This document shows positions 54,578 to 63,022 of a stretch of 64,000 nt of DNA, piece by piece. Each line of letters begins with the position of its first letter. Within the stretch, counting starts at the first letter, position 1. A program made the position numbers and the translations under genes. Origin of the DNA: an uncultured Christensenella sp. (GTDB lineage Bacteria > Bacillota > Clostridia > Christensenellales > Borkfalkiaceae). The stretch lies in the NCBI GenBank assembly GCA_910579705.1, contig CAJTUI010000001.1, positions 1 through 64,000 on the forward strand. The letters are read 5' to 3'. The notes below the pieces were generated by a model. It saw only the letters and a program-made list of their open reading frames with translations, ran no database searches and was not told where the DNA came from.

Positions 54578-55519
54578 TTAAATTATTTTTTCCGCAATTC
54601 TCAGTTTTGCGCACTTCGAACGCGAATTTACCGCCGTTTCTTCTTCGCTTGCAGTAACGGGCTTTTTTGTTATAATTTCAATTTCCTTTTTCTTTCCGCA
54701 TACGCACACGGGCAGGCTCTTGTCGCAGATACAATCGCACTCCAACATTCTGAACGCCTGCTTTACAATCCTGTCTTCAAGCGAGTGGAAAGTCAAAATA
54801 ACTATCCTTCCGCCCTTTTTAAGTCTTCGGGTAAGACCTGTGACGCAATCGTAAAGCCCTTCGAGTTCGCCGTTGACCGCAATCCTTATAGCCTGAAAGC
54901 TCTTTCTTGCGCACGGCCCGTTCTGCCTGAACTTTGCGGGTATACTGTTTTCTATTATTTGCACGAGCTCGCCGCACGTTTTCAAGGGCTTTCGGGTTCT
55001 CGCCCTGACTATGTTGGCGGCAATTACACCCGCGAATTTTTCTTCGCCGTAATCTCTGAGAATGTCGGCTATCTGCCTTTCGCCGTAGGTGTTGACAAGC
55101 GTTTCGGCCGTAAGAGGCGCCGTTCTGTCCATTCTCATATCCAGAGGCGCGTCGGCTTTGAGATAAGAAAAACCTCTCTCGCCGTTGTCTATCTGATAAC
55201 TGGAAATCCCGAAGTCGAGTATCGCCCCGTCAATGAGGTCGACCCCTGCACGGTCCAGCACTTCTCCGAAATTCTTGTAATCAGATTTGTAAATTTCAAA
55301 TCTGCCCTCGAACTCGGAAAGTCTTTTCGTCGCCGCGGCAATCGCGTCGTCGTCCAAGTCGGTTGCTATCAGTCTGCCCGTCGGGGAAGAACGCTTTAAA
55401 ATTTCGTACGAGTGCCCCCCGCCGCCGACCGTTCCGTCGAAGTATACGCCGCCGTCCTTTAAGTTAAGACCGCTTATACACTCTTCAAGCATTACGGGGA
55501 TATGCGCAAAACCGTTCAT
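54578..55519 (-). CDS. rsmH: 16S rRNA (cytosine-1402-N4)-methyltransferase
   Basis: 313 residues (MraW). It N4-methylates C1402 in the decoding centre using SAM. Family blocks are HIPVMLEE, DGTVGGGGHS, ATDLDDDAI and the inserted helical domain (FAGVIAANIVRAR). A Cys cluster near the C-terminus (CDCICDKSLPVCVC) is typical of many Clostridia copies. It follows mraZ by two bases. Confidence 0.97.
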   Translation of the reverse strand: MNGFAHIPVMLEECISGLNLKDGGVYFDGTVGGGGHSYEILKRSSPTGRLIATDLDDDAIAAATKRLSEFEGRFEIYKSDYKNFGEVLDRAGVDLIDGAILDFGISSYQIDNGERGFSYLKADAPLDMRMDRTAPLTAETLVNTYGERQIADILRDYGEEKFAGVIAANIVRARTRKPLKTCGELVQIIENSIPAKFRQNGPCARKSFQAIRIAVNGELEGLYDCVTGLTRRLKKGGRIVILTFHSLEDRIVKQAFRMLECDCICDKSLPVCVCGKKKEIEIITKKPVTASEEETAVNSRSKCAKLRIAEKII

Positions 55520-55521
55520 CG

Positions 55522-55947
55522 TCAGATATCCAGATAACCGAAATTAACGTCGAAGTTTTCGTCGTCGTCAGCAAAGTACTCGTCGTAAACTTCTTTCGCC
55601 CAGATTTCTATTCTGGAACCGGCACCGCAGATTTTTATGTCTTTATTGATTTTTCCGTACGCTTTGAGTTCGGGCGGGATAACCAGTCGACCCTGCGGGT
55701 CCATTTCAACGAGTTTGAGCGACTTTGTGAAAGCCCTCATACCCTTCTGCTTTTCAACGTCCGAAATTTTTATCTCTTCCAGCTTTTCGAGTTTTTCCTT
55801 AATCGCGGCGTCGTAAAAAACGAAGATACAGCCGTTAGTTCCCTTGGAAAAATACAGCTTTTCTTCCTTACCCTTCAACTTGGCGGGTATTCTTATTCTG
55901 TTTTTCGCGTCGACCTGATGATCGTACTCGCCCGTAAGAAAAAACAT
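55522..55947 (-). CDS. mraZ: Transcriptional regulator MraZ
   Basis: 141 residues with two AbrB-like SpoVT domains (DAKNRIRIPAKLKG and DPQGRLVIPPELKAYG). MraZ represses its own operon by binding tandem repeats upstream. Three such repeats spaced 10 bp apart overlap the promoter here (55986-56010). First gene of the main division cluster. Confidence 0.96.
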   Translation of the reverse strand: MFFLTGEYDHQVDAKNRIRIPAKLKGKEEKLYFSKGTNGCIFVFYDAAIKEKLEKLEEIKISDVEKQKGMRAFTKSLKLVEMDPQGRLVIPPELKAYGKINKDIKICGAGSRIEIWAKEVYDEYFADDDENFDVNFGYLDI

Positions 55948-55977
55948 TTGTCAAGCCTTTTGATTTACTATGTTATT

Positions 55978-56006
55978 ATAATAACACCAAAAATGACCAC
56001 TGTCAA
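55978..56006 (-). promoter_or_regulatory. Promoter of the mraZ division cluster
   Basis: TTGACA (56001-56006), 17 bases, TATTAT (55978-55983) on the minus strand. Confidence 0.7.
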
Positions 56007-56010
56007 CCAC
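55986..56010 (-). promoter_or_regulatory. Putative MraZ operator: three direct repeats
   Basis: On the minus strand GTGGT, 5 bases, GTGGT, 5 bases, TTGGT (56006-56010, 55996-56000, 55986-55990), an exact 10-bp period that overlaps the -35 box. MraZ is known to bind short G-rich direct repeats at this spacing. Confidence 0.6.
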
Positions 56011-56035
56011 CAGACAATAATTTCTTCAATTTTTT

Positions 56036-56809
56036 TTAAATTTTTTTGTGTTGATTTTGTACTTTTTGGGACAGAGTTCCACCATACATTAACATACGGC
56101 GGAAAATATCGCGGTTTTTGGCAGTATCGCCCCCGCAAAAGCTTATTTTCTGCGCCCTGGGCTCCGAGTGGTCGGAAATCCCTAATTTTTTACGCAACTG
56201 CTCCGCCGTACCTTCCAAACCGTCGTAAACGCGGCAGTTGTAGCGTTTCATTATTATATCTTTAACAAAAATATAGTGCGTGCACCCGAGCACTACGTTT
56301 TCCGCCGCAACGTCGGGCAGCAGCCTGACAACATCGTCAAAGCCCGGATTTAACGCGTTTTCTTCGATATAAGCGGCAAGGTCGGGACAGGCGTAAACGC
56401 GCGTTCGGCCGTTGCCGTATTTTTCCGTAAGTTCTTTAAGCGCCGCGCTGTTCGCCGTAGCCGCCGTTGCGAGAACCGTGCAGTTTCCGTTTGCGGCGGC
56501 AGGTTTTACCGCGGGCTGAATTCCTATAATTTCAAACGGGTATTTTTCCCTTAAATAAGCTATGCACTCCGCGGTCACGGTGTTGCAAGCCGCAACCGCC
56601 GCGGCGGGTTCCAACGCGTTCATTTCGGAAAACACTCCGTCTACGCGCTCAATGAGTTCTTCGTGCGATAAATTGCCGTAAGGCACGCGGTGGTTATCTG
56701 CAAAATAAACAAAATCGACGCGGGGTAATTTGCGCACGCATTCATATAAAAGGCTGAGGCCGCCTATGCCGCTGTCGAAAAAGCAAACGCAAGGATTAAT
56801 ATTGACCAT
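56036..56809 (-). CDS. murI: Glutamate racemase
   Basis: 257 residues. It makes D-glutamate for MurD. Both catalytic cysteines are present, in AACNT and GCTHY, with the family start FFDSGIGGLS and YFADNHRVPYG. It lies upstream of mraZ in the same direction but outside its promoter. The ATG has no visible Shine-Dalgarno sequence. Confidence 0.96.
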   Translation of the reverse strand: MVNINPCVCFFDSGIGGLSLLYECVRKLPRVDFVYFADNHRVPYGNLSHEELIERVDGVFSEMNALEPAAAVAACNTVTAECIAYLREKYPFEIIGIQPAVKPAAANGNCTVLATAATANSAALKELTEKYGNGRTRVYACPDLAAYIEENALNPGFDDVVRLLPDVAAENVVLGCTHYIFVKDIIMKRYNCRVYDGLEGTAEQLRKKLGISDHSEPRAQKISFCGGDTAKNRDIFRRMLMYGGTLSQKVQNQHKKI

Positions 56810-56877
56810 ACAGTATTATTAATATTAGCGGCTTTTAAAATATATTAAAAATTTTATAAAAAGCCGATTAAAAACAG

Positions 56878-56906
56878 TTTACAATACTACTTTTTTATGA
56901 TAGAAT
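56878..56906 (+). promoter_or_regulatory. Promoter of rpsT
   Basis: TTTACA (56878-56883), 17 bases, TAGAAT (56901-56906); leader of about 35 bases. Confidence 0.6.
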
Positions 56907-56948
56907 TACCTAAGAATTTAAGTAAAACATTCTTTAAGGAGAAATTAA

Positions 56949-57212
56949 ATGCCGAATATAAAGTCAGCCAAGAAGCGCGTTCTGGTAACCGAGAAAAAGA
57001 CGGAGAGAAATAAGGCAATAAAATCCGAAGTTAAAACCGAAGTAAAGAAATTTATGGCTTTGGTAAACTCCGGCGACAAGGCGGCGGCAACCGCACAGTT
57101 CCCCTACACCTGCTCCATCATCGACGGCGCTGTTTCCAAGGGCGTTCTTAAAAAGAACACTGCGGCAAACAAAAAGTCCGGTCTTGCCAAAAAGCTTAAC
57201 GCTCTGGCGTAA
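56949..57212 (+). CDS. rpsT: 30S ribosomal protein S20
   Basis: 87 residues, highly basic, beginning PNIKSAKKRV and ending with the KKNTAANKKSGLAKKLNAL helix region of S20. It binds 16S rRNA. AAGGAG lies just upstream of the ATG. Single-gene unit with its own promoter and terminator. Confidence 0.97.
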   Translation: MPNIKSAKKRVLVTEKKTERNKAIKSEVKTEVKKFMALVNSGDKAAATAQFPYTCSIIDGAVSKGVLKKNTAANKKSGLAKKLNALA

Positions 57213-57232
57213 ATTTATCCCGAATATATTCG

Positions 57233-57270
57233 GCCAACGGTTGTGCAACAACCGTTGGCTTTTATATTTT
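57233..57270 (+). terminator. rpsT terminator
   Basis: A 12-bp stem GCCAACGGTTGT/ACAACCGTTGGC with a 3-base loop (57233-57259) is followed by TTTTATATTTT. Confidence 0.85.
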
Positions 57271-57312
57271 ATAAGTTAAACGCGAAACTTGACGAAATAT
57301 AAAACTTACGGC

Positions 57313-57342
57313 TTGACAAACGTTATCACACTATGATAAAAT
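57313..57342 (+). promoter_or_regulatory. Promoter of the GT2 glycosyltransferase gene
   Basis: TTGACA (57313-57318), 18 bases, TAAAAT (57337-57342). Confidence 0.65.
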
Positions 57343-57373
57343 CAATTAAATGAAGTTTTGAGAGAAATTTTAA

Positions 57374-58672
57374 ATGTCCTACCTACAAATCGTGGATTTG
57401 GTTTTTTTAATAATAACTATCTTATTTACTCTGCTTACTATTCACTACGTGATATTCGCAATCGTCGGACTGTTTGCCAAGAAGAAATTTGCTAAAACCG
57501 AAAAGAAACTGAAATACGGAATAGTCGTATCGGCGAGAAACGAAGAAGAAGTTATAGCAAATCTGATAGACAGCATTAAGAAAAACAAGTATCCGCAGGA
57601 AAATTTACAGATTTTCGTAGTAGCCCATAACTGTACGGACAACACCGCCCAAATCGCAAGAGATAACGGCGCAATCGTCTACGAATATCACAATTCAAAC
57701 GAAAAAACAAAGGGCTACGCATTAAAATTTCTTTTCGACAGAATAAAAGACGATTACGGGGTCGAGAACTACGACGGGTTTTTCGTATTCGATTCAGACA
57801 ACCTCTTAACCGAAAATTACATAGACACAATGAACGACGCGTTTATCGCAAACGGAAACAACTGCGTAATCACCTCTTTCAGGAACTCGAAAAACTTCGG
57901 CTCGAATTTAATTTCCGCTATGTACGGTCTGTTTTTTATGCAGGGTTGCCGCTACGAAATGCGCGGACGCACGGTTTTGGGTTGCTCGACCAGAGTCAGC
58001 GGAACGGGATTTTTGATAAGCTCCGACATTCTTGTCAACGGTTGGCCTTACGTCACCCTTACGGAAGACTGGGAATTTACCGCGGACAGAATATTGGACG
58101 GAACGAGAATTATTTACTGCGACGAGGCGGAGTTCTTCGACGAACAGCCGACAAAAGTTAAAATTATGTTGCGCCAGCGCCTCCGCTGGGCTAAGGGACA
58201 CCTCCTCGTATGCCTGACAAGATACGCCAAGTTAGTTAAAAACTTTTTCCGTCCCAAAAGAAAAGGCGGAAGCGAACACAAGTTTTCAACTTACGATATA
58301 TCAGTAAACATACTTCCACTGCCCGTACTTTCATTATCTATGTTTGTCGTACAAGCCGTATTGTTGGCCTTCGCGCCTCTTCTCGGATATTCGGCGGCTA
58401 CCATCTGGCTGAATTGGGCGATAGATTTCGCAAAAAGCGTGGCTTGGTATTACGTAATAATGGTTTTGGCGGGTATAATACTGATTATTGCGGAGCATAA
58501 ACGCATTAAGCACGTAAACTTTTTCGTAATGCTGGGAGCAATTTTGTTGTGGCCGCTCTTCCTGTTTATTTCTATTCCGCTCGAATTCCTGTGTATATTC
58601 ATTAAGAACGTCGGCTGGAAAACAATCCCGCATAAACACGCCACCACTATCGAAAATATTAAGAAAAGTTAG
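57374..58672 (+). CDS. Membrane-bound family 2 glycosyltransferase
   Basis: 432 residues. N-terminal membrane helix (about 5-35), cytosolic GT-A domain (about 50-290) and three or four C-terminal membrane helices, the processive polysaccharide synthase layout. Motifs are VVSARNEEEVI, the DxD metal site in FVFDSDN, the acceptor TED in LTEDWEF, and RQRLRWAKG (Q/RxxRW). Such enzymes build exopolysaccharide or transfer single sugars to lipid carriers; the product is not readable. It stands alone, without export or modification genes nearby, and the QRLRW motif starts with R-Q-R-L-R-W. Confidence 0.9.
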   Translation: MSYLQIVDLVFLIITILFTLLTIHYVIFAIVGLFAKKKFAKTEKKLKYGIVVSARNEEEVIANLIDSIKKNKYPQENLQIFVVAHNCTDNTAQIARDNGAIVYEYHNSNEKTKGYALKFLFDRIKDDYGVENYDGFFVFDSDNLLTENYIDTMNDAFIANGNNCVITSFRNSKNFGSNLISAMYGLFFMQGCRYEMRGRTVLGCSTRVSGTGFLISSDILVNGWPYVTLTEDWEFTADRILDGTRIIYCDEAEFFDEQPTKVKIMLRQRLRWAKGHLLVCLTRYAKLVKNFFRPKRKGGSEHKFSTYDISVNILPLPVLSLSMFVVQAVLLAFAPLLGYSAATIWLNWAIDFAKSVAWYYVIMVLAGIILIIAEHKRIKHVNFFVMLGAILLWPLFLFISIPLEFLCIFIKNVGWKTIPHKHATTIENIKKS

Positions 58673-58676
58673 TTTA

Positions 58677-58704
58677 AACGCCCCGACCGTCCGGTCGGGG
58701 CGTT
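58677..58704. terminator. Strong hairpin after the GT2 gene
   Basis: A 13-bp perfect GC-rich dyad AACGCCCCGACCG/CGGTCGGGGCGTT with a 2-base loop. It lacks a T-run, so termination there may be weak; the next hairpin at 58784 has one. Confidence 0.6.
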
Positions 58705-58783
58705 GTATCATTACCCTGCCTGCGAAGAAAGCCGAAAAAGCAGCTATGGCAGTATGACGTCGGCAGCCGCGCAAAAGCAGAAA

Positions 58784-58821
58784 GACGCGCGCAATTATAT
58801 TTAATTGCGCGCGTCTTTTTT
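58784..58821. terminator. Hairpin terminator between the GT2 gene and tRNA-Arg
   Basis: A 14-bp stem GACGCGCGCAATTA/TAATTGCGCGCGTC with a 4-base loop (58784-58815). It is followed by six T on the plus strand and a short T-run on the minus strand, so it can end both the GT2 transcript and the tRNA transcript. Confidence 0.8.
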
Positions 58822-58895
58822 GGTACTCCCGCTGGGAATCGAACCCGGAACGGCCCCTTAGGAGGGGGCTGTTATATCCATTTAACTACGGAAGC
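58821..58895 (-). tRNA. tRNA-Arg, anticodon CCU
   Basis: 75 bases on the minus strand with encoded CCA. The acceptor stem GCTTCCG/CGGGAGT, D stem GTTA/TAAC, anticodon stem GCCCC/GGGGC with loop CTCCTAA (anticodon CCT, reading AGG) and T arm around TTCGATT can be folded. One T-stem pair is mismatched. The encoded CCA and the adjacent terminator support it as functional. Confidence 0.93.
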
Positions 58896-58962
58896 TTATT
58901 CGATAAACCTTTTATAGAATAACACAACCGCATTAAAAAATCAAATAATTTTCAGCTATAAA

Positions 58963-60105
58963 TTAATTTTCCGTCATTACTTCCTTCACTGAAATTTTAC
59001 TTATTGCATAAACGTAGAAAAACATCACCGCTTCGTAGAAAACAACGAACGCCGCAAGCGTTATGAAAAACACGGGAACGTTAAAACCATAATCGGGTAT
59101 ACTCAAAACGTCTATGTAAACAACGTCCACCATTAATTTCAATAGCCCGAACTGATATACCGTGCCCAAAGCAAAGCCAACCGCTGCAAATATATGATAG
59201 CCGCCCAACACGGACAGAGCGCAATCCTTTAAGGAATAGCCGAACGCTTTCATCATTGCTACGTTCTTCTTGTTTGCGTTTATGACGGTGGTTACGGCTA
59301 TTAATACGGAAGTGACGGAAACCACTATTCCGAGCACGAAAATTATAACCCCCATAGTTACCGTACTTAGTTCGTACATAGATACGGCCATCTGTATCAT
59401 TGCCGAAAAACAAAAACAGGCGAAAGCGACAAAAAACGCGAGAAGTTTTTTCGAACATATCGTCTTAAAACACATCTCCGTTAAGAACCCGCGTGCCCTA
59501 TCCCTACTCCGCTTTTTTATTGTTTTTTCCTTTACCGTTACGCCGCGCAACATTTCGTTAACCGGCCTACGAAGATATAAAAACGCAAACAAACAGGCCA
59601 GACCCGAAAAAACCAAGGTCGGCACGGCCACAAGCAGGATTAAAAGTTGAAAATGGAAATTAATAGCTATTTCGGGTAATCCCGCGATAGTCATTGAGTT
59701 GTAAACGGTAGGCATCATAGCGAACCCGCCGCAAAAGCCCAGCGCAGTTCCAATAAACACGCTTACTCCGAACACGGAAAACTGTAACGCAATGCTTGTG
59801 TCCGAATAGCCCATTGCTTTCAATAAACCGATTTTAACCGAGTTATCCGCAATATACAGCTTTATATAAAAAACGAGCATAACCACGGCGATAAGCCCCA
59901 GAAATCCGCCGCTTATCGCACAGGTGAATGTTGCCGTGGACATCTGCGCGTTATACAGAACCATAGCATCTTCGCCTGTTATACTGTCCTTAATAGACTG
60001 CGCGTCTAAACGGAAATTCAGAAAAAAAGTACATACAAACACCGCGCAAAATGTTATCACCGTTACGCCGATAAGCTTTATCGCGTCTTTAAAGCCGATA
60101 ACCAT
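58963..60105 (-). CDS. ABC transporter permease (FtsX-like, two-module)
   Basis: 380 residues with about eight membrane helices arranged as two FtsX-type modules; each has the conserved cytosolic coupling segment (KIGLLKAMGYSDTSI and NVAMMKAFGYSLKD). Extracytoplasmic parts are very short for this family, so it may be a compact drug, peptide or lipoprotein exporter. ATG at 60105 is chosen because AGGGTGG lies 5 bases upstream; GTG at 60114 lies within that site. It follows its ATPase by two bases. Confidence 0.88.
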   Translation of the reverse strand: MVIGFKDAIKLIGVTVITFCAVFVCTFFLNFRLDAQSIKDSITGEDAMVLYNAQMSTATFTCAISGGFLGLIAVVMLVFYIKLYIADNSVKIGLLKAMGYSDTSIALQFSVFGVSVFIGTALGFCGGFAMMPTVYNSMTIAGLPEIAINFHFQLLILLVAVPTLVFSGLACLFAFLYLRRPVNEMLRGVTVKEKTIKKRSRDRARGFLTEMCFKTICSKKLLAFFVAFACFCFSAMIQMAVSMYELSTVTMGVIIFVLGIVVSVTSVLIAVTTVINANKKNVAMMKAFGYSLKDCALSVLGGYHIFAAVGFALGTVYQFGLLKLMVDVVYIDVLSIPDYGFNVPVFFITLAAFVVFYEAVMFFYVYAISKISVKEVMTEN

Positions 60106-60107
60106 AT

Positions 60108-60794
60108 TTACCACCCTATCTCGAACGCGCCTTTTGGCGAACTGTTTTTATACGAAGAAACGACCTTTCCGCTGTTCATATTGATTACCGTGTCGGCCAT
60201 TTCGGCGATGTTGGCGTTATGCGTAACCATAATCATAGTAAACCCGCTATCCTTCTGCAATTTCACTATGTAATCGAGCACGTTCCTTCCCGTCGCCTCG
60301 TCCAGAGCGCCTGTCGGCTCGTCAAGAAACAGCGTAGAAGGATTTTTCGCAAGCGCCCGCGCTATACATACGCGCTGTTGCTCTCCGCCCGAAAGTTCGG
60401 AAGGATAGCTTTTAAGTTTATCGGACAAGCCGACTTTAGCGAGTATTTGGCGGTAGTCCTTATTTCCCGCCAAGTCCGCGCCGAGTCTTACGTTTTTATC
60501 GACGTTCAGATGCGCAAGAAGATAATATTGCTGAAATATAAACCCCACTTCGCGCTTTCTGAACTGAGTAAGCTGTTTATCGTTAAGCGCGGTTATTTCT
60601 TGTCCGTCGTACTCGATTTTACCGCTGTCGGGCCGTTCCAGCCCCGACAGCACGCTCATTAACGTGGACTTACCCGACCCCGACGCGCCCAGTATCACCG
60701 CAAACTCGCCCTTTTCAAACTGCAAGCTTACGTCTTTCAGCACCTTAACGTTTCCGTTTTTGTACGTTTTAACTATATTTTCGGCAATTATCAT
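60108..60794 (-). CDS. ABC transporter ATP-binding protein (MacB/LolD type)
   Basis: 228 residues. Walker A GASGSGKST, the Q-loop (FIFQQYYLLAHL), signature LSGGEQQR, Walker B TLFLDEPTGALD and the H-loop VTHN are intact. It powers the FtsX-like permease that follows. It overlaps the TetR stop by four bases (ATGA). Confidence 0.95.
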   Translation of the reverse strand: MIIAENIVKTYKNGNVKVLKDVSLQFEKGEFAVILGASGSGKSTLMSVLSGLERPDSGKIEYDGQEITALNDKQLTQFRKREVGFIFQQYYLLAHLNVDKNVRLGADLAGNKDYRQILAKVGLSDKLKSYPSELSGGEQQRVCIARALAKNPSTLFLDEPTGALDEATGRNVLDYIVKLQKDSGFTMIMVTHNANIAEMADTVINMNSGKVVSSYKNSSPKGAFEIGW

Positions 60795-61369
60795 AATTTA
60801 CCTTCCGTCTTAATTTTTTTAATCAACCCAGAAAACACCTGCGTCAGCATTTCGGAAATCTGCTCGGGAGTGAAACTGCACACTTTCGTAACAATCAGCA
60901 CGGCTATTCCGTGCGCATATATCCATAAATGCAGATACAAAGCGCTTGCGGCGGCCTCGTTCAGACCGTACTCGGTCTGTATTGACGAAAGTATTTTTCC
61001 TTTACTGTCGTCAAGCCTGCCGAGAATATTACTTAAATCGGGTAAATTGTTTTGCTCCCGCATAAACAGCAATCTGAAAAGATTGGGTTGCTCCGCGGCG
61101 AATTTTATATACGCCTTACCCACCCCTTTAAATGCGGGATACTCCTCCATACCGTAATCCAGATAATTTTTATAGACCGCTTTTGCGGCCGACACCACTT
61201 CGGACTGAACCTCTTCCATTCCGCTGAACACGGTAAAAACAGGTCTTGCCGAACTGCCCAGCTTATTGCCTAGCGACCTTGCCGTCAATGCGTCGGCACC
61301 GCTGTTTTTCACTATATTCAGAGCGGCGGCAGTTATCTCTTCTTTCGTAAATTTAGCTTTCGGCGGCAT
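60791..61369 (-). CDS. TetR/AcrR-family transcriptional regulator
   Basis: 192 residues. The N-terminal helix-turn-helix (TKEEITAAALNIVKNSGADALTA split by the first turn, then RSLGNKLGSSARPVF) is followed by a helical ligand-binding domain of the WHG type (LRLLFMREQ-like FRLLFMREQNN). It is first in the unit with the ABC genes and probably represses it; an imperfect palindrome lies at 61385-61412 between promoter and start. AGGAG lies just upstream of the ATG. Confidence 0.9.
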   Translation of the reverse strand: MPPKAKFTKEEITAAALNIVKNSGADALTARSLGNKLGSSARPVFTVFSGMEEVQSEVVSAAKAVYKNYLDYGMEEYPAFKGVGKAYIKFAAEQPNLFRLLFMREQNNLPDLSNILGRLDDSKGKILSSIQTEYGLNEAAASALYLHLWIYAHGIAVLIVTKVCSFTPEQISEMLTQVFSGLIKKIKTEGKL

Positions 61370-61384
61370 TTTGCACTCCTATTT

Positions 61385-61412
61385 AAAACTGATGTTTTGC
61401 AACACCTGTTTT
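61385..61412. promoter_or_regulatory. Putative TetR operator
   Basis: Arms AAAACTGATGTT (61385-61396) and AACACCTGTTTT (61401-61412) match as an inverted repeat at 10 of 12 positions with a 4-base centre. It lies directly downstream of the -10 box, a repressing position. Confidence 0.55.
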
Positions 61413-61413
61413 A

Positions 61414-61441
61414 ATTATAGCTGTAAAAAATATTTTGTCAA
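61414..61441 (-). promoter_or_regulatory. Promoter of the TetR-ABC unit
   Basis: TTGACA (61436-61441), 16 bases, TATAAT (61414-61419) on the minus strand. Confidence 0.75.
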
Positions 61442-61450
61442 GTAAATAAT

Positions 61451-61482
61451 AAAAAAAAGCGGCCGTTTCGCCGCTTTTTTTA
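61451..61482. terminator. Terminator after the small membrane protein gene
   Basis: The stem GCGGC with GCCGC is flanked by long A and T runs (AAAAAAAAGCGGC...GCCGCTTTTTTT), so it can end transcription from the right. Confidence 0.75.
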
Positions 61483-61512
61483 CTATATAGTTACAATGAT
61501 AAATATTTTCTT

Positions 61513-61932
61513 TTAAGACCTGAATCCTTTTTTGAATATCGGCCCGAAATCCGCCAAGGCTTTTACTGCTATGATAAAAGGTATAATATCGTTCCAAGTC
61601 ATATTATCGTTTATTTTAACGTTCAACTGAGGTTTGAACTGGATATAGAAGCAGAAAAAAGTTATTGCGCAAACAACGACTACGATAAAAATATACCACC
61701 TTATATACTTTTTGTCGTACTTGGAAAGTTTCTCTTGCGCAAAAAGATTATAGACAATCGTCCACGTCAACGAAAAAACGCAACACATTATAAAACCCGC
61801 AAAAGCGGTAACGGAAAAGACCGACAATATCGCAGATACGAAAAACAGCGCTGCAAACACCGACAAAATTATTTTCGCACGGAAAAGATATACTTTCAGC
61901 TCCGCATCGTCGCGTTCGTTTTGCTCGTCCAT
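61513..61932 (-). CDS. Small multi-pass membrane protein of unknown function
   Basis: 139 residues; I do not recognise the family. It has an acidic N-terminus (residues 1-12), helices at about 18-39, 42-63 and 79-99, and a weakly hydrophobic segment near 115-130, with a basic end (FKKGFRS). It follows the AEC transporter by 21 bases with a G-run upstream of the ATG, so it is probably co-transcribed with proA-like and AEC genes. No catalytic motif is visible. Confidence 0.7.
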   Translation of the reverse strand: MDEQNERDDAELKVYLFRAKIILSVFAALFFVSAILSVFSVTAFAGFIMCCVFSLTWTIVYNLFAQEKLSKYDKKYIRWYIFIVVVVCAITFFCFYIQFKPQLNVKINDNMTWNDIIPFIIAVKALADFGPIFKKGFRS

Positions 61933-61953
61933 AGCACGCCCCCCAAATAATTA

Positions 61954-63021
61954 CTAAAAAGCCAGAAGCCCGCAGGCCATAAGAATAAATACCGTAAAAA
62001 ATATCGTTACAACCGAGCAGACGCTCGTCCAGACCACAAACTGGGTCGCCAGCTGCTCGTCGCTGTGCATTTCACCCGCCATAATCGCGCTTGACACCGC
62101 GACGGGCGTGCCGAATAACGCAATCAAAGACGGATAAATTTCAGGCCCGAAAGTAAACAAATCCGTACAGCCGCTTAAAAGCGCCGCTCCGCCTATTCCG
62201 ATTAATGGCGCCGCGATTATTCTGCCAATCGTTCCGACTATTATCTCCTTTGTCATACCTTTTGCGGCCGAAAACTCGAACTGACCGCCTAGCACCACAA
62301 GCGCCAGAGGCGACGCAATTGCTTTCAGATCGCTTAAACCGATATAGAGAAATTTCAACTGTTTATCCAGTCTGAACACCACTTCGCCTACGCACGCCCG
62401 TTCTATCTCCCTCACGGCAACGCATACAAGCCCCGCGGCAACGCCAATTATAAGCGGATTTTTGACTATCCCGAGCAGAATTTTCTTTATGCCGTTAACT
62501 CTCTTTTCTCTGCGTAAGGCAGGTAAATCTTCGTCCTCGCCCAAAGCGCAAACAGTCTCGTTCTCGTTAAAAACGGTCAGGGCTATAACTGCGAAAATGT
62601 TAAATACGGGAATAGAGAAAGCCGAAACTACTCCGGCAACCGCACCGTCGCCGCCCAGCCGTTCAACGAGCGCCAAGCCTATTATCGCAAAATTACTGCG
62701 GAATGTGCATTGCAATATCACCCCGCGCCGCTTTTTGTTTTTAGTCGTCAATACGGAAACAAGCAGTCCTAGCGCAAAAATCAGGCATATAACGGTTACC
62801 GAATAAATTACGACGTCCCACCTGATGTCCGCAAAACCGTCCATATTATCGTAGATATTGATAAAGAGCATACAGGGCAGACAAATTCTGAAAATAAATT
62901 TGTTTCCCGCTTTTACAAATCCGTTATTGAAAAAATTCAAGCGTTTCAACGCGTATCCCAGCAAAATCAAAAGAATAAGCGGAAATACGGCGTTTACGGC
63001 GGTAACTAAAATTTCAAACAT
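61954..63021 (-). CDS. AEC-family transporter (auxin efflux carrier type)
   Basis: 355 residues with about ten membrane helices (start VNAVFPLILLILLGYALKR, KFIFRICLPCMLF), the layout of bacterial AEC/malate permease proteins. These carry organic acids or related anions, but the substrate cannot be read. A soluble loop near residue 160-180 is basic and acidic (GEDEDLPALRREKRVNG). It follows the ProA-like gene by one base, so a link to glutamate or proline metabolism is possible. Confidence 0.88.
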   Translation of the reverse strand: MFEILVTAVNAVFPLILLILLGYALKRLNFFNNGFVKAGNKFIFRICLPCMLFINIYDNMDGFADIRWDVVIYSVTVICLIFALGLLVSVLTTKNKKRRGVILQCTFRSNFAIIGLALVERLGGDGAVAGVVSAFSIPVFNIFAVIALTVFNENETVCALGEDEDLPALRREKRVNGIKKILLGIVKNPLIIGVAAGLVCVAVREIERACVGEVVFRLDKQLKFLYIGLSDLKAIASPLALVVLGGQFEFSAAKGMTKEIIVGTIGRIIAAPLIGIGGAALLSGCTDLFTFGPEIYPSLIALFGTPVAVSSAIMAGEMHSDEQLATQFVVWTSVCSVVTIFFTVFILMACGLLAF

Positions 63022-63022
63022 A

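Noticed and set aside
58821..58895. tRNA-Gly(UCC) reading of the tRNA
   Set aside because: With a 5-bp anticodon stem GCCCC/GGGGC the loop is CTCCTAA, so positions 34-36 are CCT, which is Arg.
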